The notes under the pieces are model-generated. The model did no database searches. It had not been told where the DNA came from and saw only the letters and a list, made by a program, of their open reading frames with translations. Below, one piece after another: positions 27,017 to 36,534 of a stretch of 64,000 nucleotides of DNA. Source of the DNA: Agrobacterium sp. RAC06 (lineage in GTDB: Bacteria; Pseudomonadota; Alphaproteobacteria; Rhizobiales; Rhizobiaceae); assembly GCF_001713475.1 (NCBI RefSeq), contig NZ_CP016499.1:3528501-3592500 (forward strand), read 5' to 3'. The position numbers were made by a program, and so were the translations under genes. Numbering within the stretch: position 1 is the stretch's first letter; each line of letters starts with the position of its first letter.

Positions 27017-29944
27017 TCACCATCCGTCGGAAAGCACCTTTTCCAGCATGTCCGCGAAGAAATCGGCGCTCTCTTTGCCAAGGCAGAGCGGCGGCTTTAT
27101 TTTCAAAACGTTAAGATGATCGCCCGTTGGTTGCATGATGACGCCGAGTTCTAGCAGGCGGTCGCATATGGCTGCAGTCTCTTCCGTTGCAGGTTCCAGC
27201 GTCTCGCGATCACGCACGAATTCCAGCCCGAGATAGAGGCCCATTCCGTGGACGGCGCCGACGATCGGGAAACGCTGACCCAAAGCTTCAAGCCGTGCTT
27301 TCAGATGGTCACCGGTGTCTCGGGCATTTTGCTGCAGTTTTTCGTCCCGCATGATGTCGAGAACGGTCATCCCGACGACACAGCTCACGGGGCTGCCGCC
27401 GGAGGATGAGAAGAAATAGCCCTCTTTTTCGAGGCTGTCGGCGATCTCGCGCCTGGTGATCACGGCGCCGAGCGGCTGGCCGTTGCCCATGCCCTTGGCG
27501 ACAGTGATAATGTCCGGGACGACGCCCTGCTGTTCGAAGCCCCAGAAATGATGACCAAGGCGGCCGTATCCGACCTGCACTTCATCGGCGATGCAGAGAC
27601 CTCCACGCTCGCGAACGAGTGCATAGACGTCCCGGAGATAACCCGGCGGAAGCGGAATGCCACCGGCATTGCCATACACGCTCTCTGCGATGAAGCCGCC
27701 CAGCTGACCGCCCGCATTTTCGATCTCGGCGATCTTCTCGATCACGGCCTGAACATAGCCATCTGTCGAACCGTCACCGCGGTATTTGCCGCGGTAGGTG
27801 TTGGGGGAGAGCACCGGGTGCACCCAGTCCGGGCGCGTTTCCAGGGCGCGCGGATTGTCGGCGAGCGATGTCGAGACCGCGTCGCTTGCGACTGTCCAGC
27901 CGTGATAGGCCTCCAGGAGGCTCAGGATGTGACGGTGGCCGCTGTGGGCCCAGGCGAGCCGCAGCGCAAGGTCCACGGCTTCGGAGCCCGAATTCACGAG
28001 GAAGACCGTGTCTAGCCCCTCTGGCGCGAGTGAGGCGAGGCGATCCGAGAATTCGGCGACGGCGGCGTAGTGAAAGCGCGAGTTCGTGTTGAGCATGGCC
28101 CATTGTCTGCCGACCGCCTCGGCCAAACGTGTATTGCCGTGGCCGAGGATCGTGACATTGTTGACCATGTCGAGATAGGCGCGGCCGTTCACGTCGAAGA
28201 GATGCTCTCGCCAGCCCCGTTCGATCTGTGGTGGGTCGGCATAGTAGTTCTTCTGCGGCTTGGCGAAGCTGTTCTTGCGGCGTTCCAGAAGCGCATGGCT
28301 CTCCGGTGCCGGTGCATCAACGCCGACGCCGAGCAGCGTCGAAGGCGAGGGACATATGCGGCGCCAGACTGCGCTTTGCTGCGGCTTGGCAAAGAGTGGC
28401 GGGACGAGATCCGGATCGCGGCAAAGCTGGATGCGCAAGCCGCCGACGCCACCGGCTGCGCCGGCCACCGCACCGATTGCGTCACCCGCCTTTACGGTCG
28501 TGCCCTCTTCGAGGCTGCAGTCGATGCCATCCAGATGAAGCGACAGCTCAGGCGATGAAAGGATCAGGTGGTGGCCGTCGAGTATAATGGTTCCGTCGAA
28601 GGGAGCGAAGGCTTCGGTCGCTCCTGGCAGGCAGACATCGATATGCAGTGCGAAGGTTGCCGGCGGCGTCTGGGACAGAGGCTTGGTGTAGGACAGGCGG
28701 AATTCGCCATAGCGGGTCGAGGCAACGCCTGTCTCCATGGCCGCTCGGGCCAGAAGCTTCCAGTCGATCTCCTGGTCGCTCCAGGTGTCGCGCGGCAGGT
28801 CCTGGCTCGTCACCGACAGGTCTGTCAGGCGGAAGTCTGCGGGTGCGAGCGAGGGAAGAAGTGGATGCGACTTCGTCAGCTCCGGTTCGTCCGGAAGCAT
28901 GCCGGCGGCGTCCAGGATGGCCGCTTCCATCAGCGGGTAGGGCACCGAGGTCGCCACCTCGAAAATGGTCCGCTCGTGCTCGATATTGCCAAGCACATAG
29001 TCGTTGTCAGGGTCGATCGACAGCTGCTGCTCGCTGCTGGCGACCAGCACCCCGGCGCGGGCGACGATCAGCGGCCAGAGCGCCTTCAACTCCGCCTCGT
29101 TGAGTGGATAGCGTGCGTGGAAGGCCTTGACGGCCGGCAGGATGAAGCAAGGGTCTCCATCGGCGTGGTGCAGGAGTGCGGCGCAGGTCACCGCGAGGTC
29201 GGCCACCAGCCATCCATAGAGAACATCACCGAAGTCGATGACGCCATCGGGCATCAGACGGCCGGTTGCGTTCGGTGTGGCCACCACGTTGTCGTCGGTG
29301 ATGTCGTGATGAATGCATTGAATGCGCAGTTCTGAAGCCAGTGGCTGCAGGCGCTTCACCGCCATGATCATCGCCTTGGCAATCCGGTCCCGCTGTTTCT
29401 GGTCCGCGACTGATTTCAGGAGATGCAAGGCAACCGGGCCTGCGCGGCGGAGATCCCACTGCAGTTCCCGTTCCAGCCCGCTGTGACGGAAGTCCTTGAG
29501 CCCGCCTGCAATCCTGGCGACCACGTCACCGAACGAGGCGACAACCTCGGGAGCAAGATATTTCTGGCGCGTCAGGGGCTCGCCATCCAGATAGGACAGG
29601 AGCCTGACCCAGTAGTAGTGCCCGCCAACTTCGATCTGGGGGATGTATTCCCCTGTCAGGGCCGGGATCGGTTCGGGTATGCGCAGACCGAGATCAAGAT
29701 TGCGCAGGTGCTCCATGGCCCTGTTCTGGGCATCCAGTTCCGGCTGGGGATATTCCGCCCGTGTGACCTTGAGAACGAGCCGCTCTTCGCCGGTGTCTAT
29801 CAGGAAATTGCGGTCCTGCTGGCTGCCGAGTTCCCGGATCGTCCCGCTGAAGCCGTAGAATTCGTTAAAAATGACCCTGGCATCTGCCAACGTGACGTTC
29901 GGGCGCGGCAGTTCGGTGCGCTGGAGCAGAGCCGAGTCGGCCAT
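27017..29944 (-). CDS. trifunctional fusion: APH-type kinase, M23-like domain and class III PLP phospho-lyase
   Basis: A 975-residue protein with three parts. Residues about 25-340 are an APH/hydroxylysine-kinase-like domain with the catalytic IHHDITDDNV near residue 211 and the metal-binding VIDFGDV. Residues about 430-545 form a lipoyl/M23-like beta domain (APFDGTIILDGHHL, GTTVKAGDAIGAVAG) that lacks recognisable M23 zinc ligands. Residues about 555-975 are a class III aminotransferase fold with CIADEVQVGYGRLG and the PLP lysine in ITVAKGMGNGQPLGAVI. The last part resembles metazoan phosphoethanolamine and 5-phosphohydroxylysine phospho-lyases, whose kinase partners match the first part. 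A single chain could phosphorylate an amino alcohol and then eliminate phosphate and ammonia. Nearby amaB, which uses aminoadipate semialdehyde, favours hydroxylysine; ethanolamine is the alternative. Confidence 0.85.
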   Translation of the reverse strand: MADSALLQRTELPRPNVTLADARVIFNEFYGFSGTIRELGSQQDRNFLIDTGEERLVLKVTRAEYPQPELDAQNRAMEHLRNLDLGLRIPEPIPALTGEYIPQIEVGGHYYWVRLLSYLDGEPLTRQKYLAPEVVASFGDVVARIAGGLKDFRHSGLERELQWDLRRAGPVALHLLKSVADQKQRDRIAKAMIMAVKRLQPLASELRIQCIHHDITDDNVVATPNATGRLMPDGVIDFGDVLYGWLVADLAVTCAALLHHADGDPCFILPAVKAFHARYPLNEAELKALWPLIVARAGVLVASSEQQLSIDPDNDYVLGNIEHERTIFEVATSVPYPLMEAAILDAAGMLPDEPELTKSHPLLPSLAPADFRLTDLSVTSQDLPRDTWSDQEIDWKLLARAAMETGVASTRYGEFRLSYTKPLSQTPPATFALHIDVCLPGATEAFAPFDGTIILDGHHLILSSPELSLHLDGIDCSLEEGTTVKAGDAIGAVAGAAGGVGGLRIQLCRDPDLVPPLFAKPQQSAVWRRICPSPSTLLGVGVDAPAPESHALLERRKNSFAKPQKNYYADPPQIERGWREHLFDVNGRAYLDMVNNVTILGHGNTRLAEAVGRQWAMLNTNSRFHYAAVAEFSDRLASLAPEGLDTVFLVNSGSEAVDLALRLAWAHSGHRHILSLLEAYHGWTVASDAVSTSLADNPRALETRPDWVHPVLSPNTYRGKYRGDGSTDGYVQAVIEKIAEIENAGGQLGGFIAESVYGNAGGIPLPPGYLRDVYALVRERGGLCIADEVQVGYGRLGHHFWGFEQQGVVPDIITVAKGMGNGQPLGAVITRREIADSLEKEGYFFSSSGGSPVSCVVGMTVLDIMRDEKLQQNARDTGDHLKARLEALGQRFPIVGAVHGMGLYLGLEFVRDRETLEPATEETAAICDRLLELGVIMQPTGDHLNVLKIKPPLCLGKESADFFADMLEKVLSDGW

Positions 29945-30024
29945 ACGTTTCCTCCCACGGGAATCATGTCGGGAGATTAGCAGAGCCTTGTGTCGCGTCT
30001 ATCCCGCAGAGCCATGGCAGCAAA

Positions 30025-30055
30025 AGACGAAGGGCGTCGTTTCCGACGCCCTCTT
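30025..30055 (-). terminator. intrinsic terminator of purU
   Basis: On the minus strand the arms AGGGCGTCG and CGACGCCCT enclose a GAAA loop, followed by TCGTCTTTTG. It lies directly after the purU stop and before the fusion gene. Confidence 0.6.
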
Positions 30056-30060
30056 TATGC

Positions 30061-30945
30061 TCAGCCCATGCGCTCGGAGGCATAGGAGCCCGGGCTTGCC
30101 GGGAAGACGACCGTGCGGTTGCCGTTGATGAAGGTGCGGTGGTGGATATGGGCGTGGATGGCGCGTGCCAGCACCTGGCTTTCGACGTCGCGGCCGATCG
30201 AGACGTAATCGTCTGCCGACTGGGCATGGGTGATGCGGGCGACGTCCTGCTCGATGATCGGACCTTCGTCGAGATCAGCGGTGACGTAATGGGCCGTGGC
30301 ACCGATCAGCTTCACACCGCGTTCGAAGGCCTGCTTGTAGGGGTTTGCGCCCTTGAAGCTCGGCAGGAAGGAATGGTGGATGTTGATGATCTTGCCCGAC
30401 ATCTTCTTGCACATGTCGTCGGAGAGGACCTGCATGTAGCGGGCGAGCACAATCAGTTCGGTGCCAGTCTGCTCGACCAGGTCCATGATCCGGGCTTCGG
30501 CTTCCGGCTTGTTTTCCTTGGTCACCTTGATGTGGTGGAAGGGAATGTCATGGTTCACGACGACCTTCTGGTAGTCGAAATGATTGGATACGACACCGAC
30601 GATCTCGATCGGCAGCGCGCCGATCTTCCAGCGATAGAGAAGGTCGTTCAGGCAGTGGCCGAAGCGCGAGACCATCAGGAGGACCTTCATGCGCTTGGCG
30701 GCGTCATGCAGGTTCCAGTTCATGCCGAATTTTTCGGCGACGGGCAGAAAACCCTTTTCGAGCTTGGCTTCATTGGCGCCTTCCTCCGAGATGAAGGAGA
30801 CGCGCATGAAGAACTGGCCGGTGTGGAGGTCGTCGAACTGAGAGCTGTCGACGATGTTGCAGCCCTGCTCGGCTAGATAGCCCGAAATCGCCGCGACAAT
30901 GCCGCGGGTCGACTGGCAGGATACGGTCAATACATAGCTCGTCAT
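30061..30945 (-). CDS. purU: formyltetrahydrofolate deformylase
   Basis: A 294-residue cytoplasmic enzyme. Residues about 1-85 form an ACT domain (YVLTVSCQSTRGIVAAISGYLAEQGCNIVD) and residues 88-294 a formyltransferase-fold domain with the catalytic set Asn/His/Asp in INIHHSFLPSFKGANPYKQ and HYVTADLDEGPIIEQDV. It hydrolyses 10-formyl-THF to formate and THF, balancing the one-carbon pool. The ATG at 30945 is preferred to one 12 bases upstream because the GGAG element abuts the latter. No other folate or glycine gene is adjacent. Confidence 0.93.
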   Translation of the reverse strand: MTSYVLTVSCQSTRGIVAAISGYLAEQGCNIVDSSQFDDLHTGQFFMRVSFISEEGANEAKLEKGFLPVAEKFGMNWNLHDAAKRMKVLLMVSRFGHCLNDLLYRWKIGALPIEIVGVVSNHFDYQKVVVNHDIPFHHIKVTKENKPEAEARIMDLVEQTGTELIVLARYMQVLSDDMCKKMSGKIINIHHSFLPSFKGANPYKQAFERGVKLIGATAHYVTADLDEGPIIEQDVARITHAQSADDYVSIGRDVESQVLARAIHAHIHHRTFINGNRTVVFPASPGSYASERMG

Positions 30946-31380
30946 CGGTTCTCTCATCTCCTCGGCATGGCGCAGGCGCCGTGTCTCTATCGCATGTCCG
31001 ACACGATCGGAAGCGTGCCGTGTTGCTGATCCTCATCGTCTTTCAAAGGAAGTCGGCACGCGCGCCTGCGGTTTCCGCTCCTTTGCGATGGCCAGAGATT
31101 AGGGCAGGAAATGCAAAACCCCGTTCCCATTGCGTCTTTCCAGGGCGCATCTTCGCCGTTCGTCTCTTGATGGGGGTGGAATATTCCGGCCTGTTAGCGC
31201 CGTTCGCGGTGACTTGCGCATGAAGGATCGGGAATGCCTTCCCGGTGCCGCTCCTCAAAGTGTGATTTGAGGCGCGGTGTCGACCACACGCATGAATACT
31301 GCTGGCAGAACCAGAATGACATTACGCCGGTGACCGGCTAGAACGTCCGCGATATTCAGGCCAAGACAGGATTGAAAACG
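30946..31380. other. 435-base intergenic region between purU and the GH5 gene
   Basis: No gene with coding character was found. The region contains the palindrome GGAATATTCC, and the far end must hold the promoter of the GH5 gene, whose AGGA ribosome site is 9 bases before the ATG. I see no riboswitch or strong promoter match. Confidence 0.4.
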
Positions 31381-32438
31381 ATGAAACGGAATTTGATGCT
31401 CGGCCTGATTTCCGCTGCTGTCGCCATTGCAATGCCCATCAATTCGTTTGCTGCCACAAGCAGTGCTTGCTTTCGTGGAATAAACCTCGCGGGGCGGAAT
31501 TCGGCAATCTGCAGGGCGTGTTCGGCGAAGGCTACATCTATCCCTCGTTGGAGACGATCACCTACTTCGCGGGCAAGGGTTTCAATACCGTGCGGCTCCC
31601 GTTCCTTTGGGAGCGCCTGCAGCCGAAGCTGAACAGCGACTTCGACCCTGCGGAGCTGAGCCGTCTCAAGGAAACCGTCGCGACGATCGGATCCTTCAAT
31701 CAGACCGTGATCCTAGATCCGCATAACTATGCGCGCTATTTCGAAAAGCTGATCGGAACCGAGGAGGTTCCGGTCTCGGCCTTCGTCGATTTCTGGGAGC
31801 GGCTGGCCAAGGAGTTCGAGGGAGACCGACATGTGGTCTTCGGCCTGATGAACGAGCCCTTCGACATCTCGTCGACGGATTGGCGTGATGTTGCCAACGA
31901 AGCGATCGCGGGCATTCGCGACGTTGGCGCAGACAATCTCATTCTGGTTCCGGGTACGTCCTGGACGGGTGCGCATAGCTGGTTCGGCGACTGGTATGGC
32001 GGGGCGAATGCCGAGGTGCTTTTGAGCATCAAGGACCCGGCGAATAACTATGCCTTCGAGATTCACCAGTATTTCGACGACGACTTTTCAGGCACCTTGA
32101 ACAATTGCAGCCGTGCCGCTGATGCCGTCGATGCGATCCGCGAGGTCGGCGAATGGCTGAAGGAAACCGGTCAGCGAGGCTTCCTCGGCGAGTTCGGTGT
32201 TCCGGGAACGCCGGAATGCACGGCGGTGTTGACGGAGGTGGTGAAGCTGCTCGATGAGGACAAGGCATCGTGGATCGGCTGGACCTATTGGGCGGCTGGT
32301 GACTGGTGGCCCGAAACCGAAGAGCTCAACATCCAGCCGACCAAGAACGGCGATCGACCCCAGCTCCGTGGTCTCGCACCCGTGCTCAACGATTTCGTTG
32401 GTGCAGCGGAAGGTTGCCCGGGCCTTGAACGTCCCTGA
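31381..32438 (+). pseudogene. secreted GH5 endoglucanase interrupted by a one-base frameshift
   Basis: A GH5 cellulase-family protein of about 352 residues in two frames. The first frame gives a signal peptide (MKRNLMLGLISAAVAIAMPINSFA) and the mature start TSSACFRGINLAG; the second continues with AEFGNLQGVFGEGYIYPS. The join falls in the G run at 31491-31494: one extra G would restore GINLAGAEFGN. Downstream the protein is complete: RLPFLWERLQP, the acid/base Glu in GLMNEPFD, and the nucleophile Glu in GFLGEFGVPG. It would cut beta-1,4-glucan outside the cytoplasm. It lies at the head of a polysaccharide locus, where a glucanase could trim polymer. The intact rest of the reading frame suggests a recent mutation or a sequencing error in the homopolymer. 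Confidence 0.85.
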
Positions 32439-32495
32439 GACCGCCAGCCGTGTGAAACGGCGCAGAGGTTAAGCTGGTATCAACAGTTTTGGTAT

Positions 32496-33524
32496 TTGCT
32501 CGGCGAAGTTCCGCACATTCGAAAGAGCTCCCGATTGGCCTTACCGGATCACATCGAGCTGGTCACGCAGACGCCTGATCTGGCGCATGACGCCGTCACG
32601 GTTGTCGTGACGGTACCGACCTTTCGTCGACCAGTGCACCTTCTCAAGACGCTTGAAAGTCTGGCGGCCCAAAGGACAAACCGTCGCTATGCCGTCGTGC
32701 TGGTCGACAATGACAGTGATGACCGCGAGGGTGTGGTGGCGGCCCGGCCCCTGTTCGAAACGGGGCAGATCAACGGCATCCTGATCGTCGAGACGCTCAG
32801 GGGAAATTGTAATGCCTATAATGCCGCCTGGCTGACGGCGCTTCAGCACTTCCCCAACATGAGCCATCTGCTTGTTATCGATGATGACGAGATTGCCGAT
32901 CCGGACTGGATCGAGGCCATGAGCCGCACCAAGGAAATGTTTGGTGCCGATCTGGTAGGTGGCCCGCAAGTGCCGGTCTTCCCGACGACTGAAACCGGCG
33001 ATGTGCCCCGGCATCCGGTATTCACGCCGCCTTATCAGACGACCGGGCTTGTCCCGCTCCTCTATTCCTCCGGCAATCTCCTGGTCTCCCGCGTTCTGCT
33101 TGAGGCAAATACCTATCCGTTTCTCGACCAGAGGTTCAACTTCACCGGTGGCGGGGATGCGAACTTCATTGATCAGTCTGTGCGCAAAGGTTTCAAAACT
33201 GCCTGGTGTCATGAGGCGCCGGTCCTCGAGACCGTGCCTGCAAACCGTCTTCAGCGATCCTGGCTGCGCGCGCGCGGCATTCGCGATGGTGTCATTTCCA
33301 GCCTGGTCGAGAAGGGACGGCGCGCCAGCCAGCCATTGGGCTCCACGCAGGTCTTCCTGAAGAGCATCGCCCTGCTGAGCCTCTCGCCGCTGAAGGCGAT
33401 CATGGCCGCTCGCCGCCTCGGATCGTTGCGGAACAGCCTGTATTACGTCCATGTCGGCCTTGGCCGGACGCTCGCTCATTTCGGATATGCCGATGAACAG
33501 TATCGACATACGGACGGGCGCTGA
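32496..33524 (+). CDS. family 2 glycosyltransferase
   Basis: A GT2 enzyme of about 330-342 residues with a GT-A fold. It starts its domain with VVVTVPTFRRPVHLLKTLESL, has the nucleotide-binding LVDNDSDD and the metal-binding DDDE in LLVIDDDEIADPDW; GGGDANFIDQSVRKGFKTAWC fits the acceptor/ED region. It would add a sugar to a lipid-linked polysaccharide repeat at the cytoplasmic face. There is no ATG; the frame opens at TTG 32496, but a TTG at 32535 with AAAGAG seven bases upstream is an equally good start. Its 3' end overlaps the next gene, so the two are co-transcribed. Confidence 0.88.
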   Translation: MLGEVPHIRKSSRLALPDHIELVTQTPDLAHDAVTVVVTVPTFRRPVHLLKTLESLAAQRTNRRYAVVLVDNDSDDREGVVAARPLFETGQINGILIVETLRGNCNAYNAAWLTALQHFPNMSHLLVIDDDEIADPDWIEAMSRTKEMFGADLVGGPQVPVFPTTETGDVPRHPVFTPPYQTTGLVPLLYSSGNLLVSRVLLEANTYPFLDQRFNFTGGGDANFIDQSVRKGFKTAWCHEAPVLETVPANRLQRSWLRARGIRDGVISSLVEKGRRASQPLGSTQVFLKSIALLSLSPLKAIMAARRLGSLRNSLYYVHVGLGRTLAHFGYADEQYRHTDGR

Positions 33525-34821
33525 CCGCGACGTCGCGGGGCGGAGGCCTGCCTATCCCGCGCAGATGCTGCGCCGGGCGGCCGTCGTCGTGGGCATCCTG
33601 CTGTTTACGATCATGCTGATCTCGTTCCAGCCTTTCTCGCCGGTTCATGAAGGCGTGGAAGAAGGCGGCAATCTGGTCAATCAGCTGGGTTTTGGCATGC
33701 TTGGCCTCATTGCGCTCGGCTCGCTGCTGACGCTGGCCGATCTGCGCAGGCTGCCGTCCCTGATCGGTCCGGCCTGGTTGCTGATGATCGGTTTTCTTGT
33801 GCTGTCCGGATTCACCGCTCCAGATCCGAGTGCGACCTTGCGCGGCATCATTCTCACCCTGATCGTGATGATGACCATCGTGACCGTGCTGGCGCTGCCG
33901 CAGGATGGAGATGGCTATGCCCGCATGTTGAGCGTGGTCGCAGGCATCCTGATCTTCATCTGCTATGCCGGGCTCCCCTTGGTCCCGTCTCTGGCAACCC
34001 ATGGCTTCGACGCGCTGGAGCCTCAGAATTCCTATCTCTGGCGCGGGGTCTTCACGCACAAAAATATCGCCGGGCCGGTCATGGCGGCATTCGTCTTTGC
34101 GGCCATCTATCTCTGGCGACGCGGCGACCGCTGGTCCGGCGTGGTGATCGCGGTGTCGGCCCTGATCTTTGTCAGCCAGACGGGCTCCAAGACCACGCTT
34201 GGACTGGTGCCCGTTGCCGCTCTCCTTGTCCTCCTACCGAGTGCGATCGGGCTTCGCGTGCTGACACCGATCGCGGTCTTCTGCTGCCAGCTTGCCTTTG
34301 CTCTCCTGACCTTCGGTTCCGTGCTGATCGAACCGATCCACCAGTTTATTCTCTGGCTCGGGATCGACCCGACATTTACCGGACGTGTCTCCATCTGGAA
34401 GTTCGGGCTCGATGCACTGGCCGATCGCCCGCTCACGGGCTTCGGCTATGAGAGTTTCTGGAGTACGGATCTGGTCCGCTATGCCGCCAATCCCTATTAT
34501 CTCGACTGGGATGTGCGCGGCATCGTGCATGCCCATAACGGCTATCTCGATATCGCGATCTCCATGGGGATACCGGCGCTGATCGTCGCGCTGGCGGTCC
34601 TGATCCTGCTTCCGCTGATCGACTACATGCGCTGCAGGCCGGTCCAGGAGAACAGGTTGCTCGCGGACTTCTTCATGATGATCGTCTTCTTCACGACGCT
34701 GAATGCGATGATGGAGAGCTTCTTCTTCCGTCGCATGGACCCGGTCTGGATGCTCTGCTTCTTCGGGGTGATCGGCCTCAGGCTCGTGGCGAGAGTGTCC
34801 ATCCCACGAAGGCTTGCCTGA
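33487..34821 (+). CDS. O-antigen ligase/polymerase family membrane protein (Wzy/ExoQ-like)
   Basis: A polytopic protein of about 444 residues with ten or more membrane segments. The Wzy_C/O-antigen-ligase region is visible as LWRGVFTHKNIAGPVMAAFVFAAIYL, SQTGSKTTLGLVPVAALLVLL, the long periplasmic loop with TGRVSIWKFGLDALADRPLTGFGYESFWS, and VHAHNGYLDIAISMG with its conserved His. This family polymerises or ligates lipid-linked repeat units on the periplasmic side; ExoQ of succinoglycan synthesis is an example. Starts at 33487 or 33493 overlap the glycosyltransferase gene by about 35 bases. It ends 13 bases from the convergent chain-length gene, a partner in Wzx/Wzy-type export. Confidence 0.9.
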   Translation: MPMNSIDIRTGADRDVAGRRPAYPAQMLRRAAVVVGILLFTIMLISFQPFSPVHEGVEEGGNLVNQLGFGMLGLIALGSLLTLADLRRLPSLIGPAWLLMIGFLVLSGFTAPDPSATLRGIILTLIVMMTIVTVLALPQDGDGYARMLSVVAGILIFICYAGLPLVPSLATHGFDALEPQNSYLWRGVFTHKNIAGPVMAAFVFAAIYLWRRGDRWSGVVIAVSALIFVSQTGSKTTLGLVPVAALLVLLPSAIGLRVLTPIAVFCCQLAFALLTFGSVLIEPIHQFILWLGIDPTFTGRVSIWKFGLDALADRPLTGFGYESFWSTDLVRYAANPYYLDWDVRGIVHAHNGYLDIAISMGIPALIVALAVLILLPLIDYMRCRPVQENRLLADFFMMIVFFTTLNAMMESFFFRRMDPVWMLCFFGVIGLRLVARVSIPRRLA

Positions 34822-34833
34822 GCTGCCTTTCGT

Positions 34834-36534
34834 TCAGGCCTGCGCGTCTTCGCGGCGTTTCCACAAGCGTGTCAAATTGAGGCCAAGGGCGAGCAGAACG
34901 CCGATGCCAAATCCAGCGATCAGGCCGCCAAGGGCGATCACCTTGCGAGAGGGACCGACCGGATCCAGCGGTGGGCGGGCCTCCGACAGGACCTGAATAT
35001 TGGCGAGCGTAATGGCCTCCTGTTCCCCGGTTTCGCGGGTTCTGAGCAGGAAGGACTCGTAGACGGAACGGCGTGCCGCCGCCTCGCGCTCGAGTTCGCG
35101 CAATGTGACGAGGCTATCATTGTTCGATGCCTGGGTGTCCTTGAGTTCCCGGAGGCGGCTGGTGAGTGCCACTTCCTGCTGGAGGGAGCGATCCAGCTCG
35201 ACCTGGAGGGCGCTGCGGATGCGGCTGAGTTCCTCACGGATCTGGTTGAGCATCCCACTGGCCTGCGATTGTGCCTCGATATATCTCGGGTGTTGCGGTC
35301 CATAGCGGGCCGCGATCGATTCGAGTTCCTTGCGCAGATCGGCATAACGCGTGCGCAGGACCGCGATCGTGTCGGAACTCACGTCTTCGGGAAGCGCCAG
35401 TTCACCGCCGCTGGAGGCTGCCATCTTTGCGATGCTGGTGATCTTGGCGCGCAGGCCGGCGGTTTCGACGCGCAGCGAACTCAGTCTTTCATTCAGCAGT
35501 TTCAGATCGTTGTCCACGATCAGTTTGCCGTCGACATTCACGAGGTCATTCGAGTTGCGGAAGCTTTCGGCTGCCTTTTCCGCCTCTTCGAGCTTCATGC
35601 GCAGGTCGGTAAGGCGGCTCGACAGTTCGTCCGATGTGCGGCGAACAGCTTCGGATTGCATCGAGGCCAGTTCGCGCTGAAAGACGTCGCTGACGATGTT
35701 GGCCAGACGCGCGGACTTCTCCGGATCCCGCGTTTCTGCAGAGATCGAAAAGATGAATGTCTTCTGATCCCGGTTCACATTGATCACCTCGTGAAGGTGG
35801 TTCAAGACCCGTGACTCGACATTCTGGGCGTCGCTCTGGGATGCTGGCGACCAGAGGGCGCTCAGGCCCGAGGGGCGGAGGGTGCCGTTGAATTCCGGGT
35901 CCTGCTTGAGATCGGCCTGCTCGATGACTTTCAACAGGACACTGTTCGACTTGACGATGCGCGCCTGACTTTCGACCACGGCGAGCGAGGCATCGGTGGG
36001 CAATTGATCGGTGGTCAACTGGTCGCCGACGGTGCGGATCTGCCTGGGGTCGACGAGGATGTCACTGCTGGCGACCCAGAGTTTCGGCAGGGTCATGGCA
36101 TAGGCGGCACCAAAGAGGCCGCCGATCACCGTCGAGGCAATCAGAATGCGATGGGACCGTTTGAGAATGTCGATGACGATGAGGGGGTCGATCAGAGGCT
36201 TCCATTCGGCCTGATCCCGCCGGACGTCATGGCCGTCTCGATTTCCATCCTGACGACTGTCCGTGGAGATTTCAGGCGAAGGCTCCTGGATCGGCACGAC
36301 AACGGGGGCGGGAGCAGGGGGGCTGGATTCTCCGACCTCCATGCTGTTCACCTGGCCCTCGAGCATGGATACGCGTGCCCGCAGAAAATCGAGGTGGTCG
36401 TCGTGGCGTTCCAGCATGTCCCGCAGGGAAGGTCGCCCGACACGGGTGTCTGCGGAGTGTCCGGATAGGCGCTCCGCGCCTGCGGCGCCGGGCTCTTTGC
36501 CTCCGTGACTGGTGCGATCATCGCGCAGATACAT
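34834..36534 (-). CDS. polysaccharide chain-length determinant (Wzz/GumC-like, no kinase domain)
   Basis: A 566-residue co-polymerase. It has a proline-rich cytoplasmic N-terminus with a short coiled coil, a first membrane segment ILIASTVIGGLFGAAYAM near residue 135, a long periplasmic coiled-coil region (residues about 270-490; many heptad-like stretches, with the GPQHPRYIEAQSQ motif of GumC/ExoP proteins), the PxxP-type ARPPLDPVGPSRK before the second membrane segment VIALGGLIAGFGIGVLLALGL, and a short basic tail. There is no Walker A/B tyrosine-kinase domain, unlike ExoP. It would set chain length of the polymer made by the neighbouring Wzy-like protein. The ATG at 36534 faces the divergent flippase gene. 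Confidence 0.9.
   Translation of the reverse strand: MYLRDDRTSHGGKEPGAAGAERLSGHSADTRVGRPSLRDMLERHDDHLDFLRARVSMLEGQVNSMEVGESSPPAPAPVVVPIQEPSPEISTDSRQDGNRDGHDVRRDQAEWKPLIDPLIVIDILKRSHRILIASTVIGGLFGAAYAMTLPKLWVASSDILVDPRQIRTVGDQLTTDQLPTDASLAVVESQARIVKSNSVLLKVIEQADLKQDPEFNGTLRPSGLSALWSPASQSDAQNVESRVLNHLHEVINVNRDQKTFIFSISAETRDPEKSARLANIVSDVFQRELASMQSEAVRRTSDELSSRLTDLRMKLEEAEKAAESFRNSNDLVNVDGKLIVDNDLKLLNERLSSLRVETAGLRAKITSIAKMAASSGGELALPEDVSSDTIAVLRTRYADLRKELESIAARYGPQHPRYIEAQSQASGMLNQIREELSRIRSALQVELDRSLQQEVALTSRLRELKDTQASNNDSLVTLRELEREAAARRSVYESFLLRTRETGEQEAITLANIQVLSEARPPLDPVGPSRKVIALGGLIAGFGIGVLLALGLNLTRLWKRREDAQA

Noticed and set aside
28470..28660. Peptidase M23 activity in the kinase-lyase fusion
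   Set aside because: The segment has the beta-sandwich repeats of the fold but no His/Asp zinc motif, so I treat it as a non-catalytic domain.
31467..32438. Downstream GH5 frame as a gene of its own
   Set aside because: It lacks a signal peptide and the true N-terminal strand; both lie in the other frame just upstream and join at a G run.
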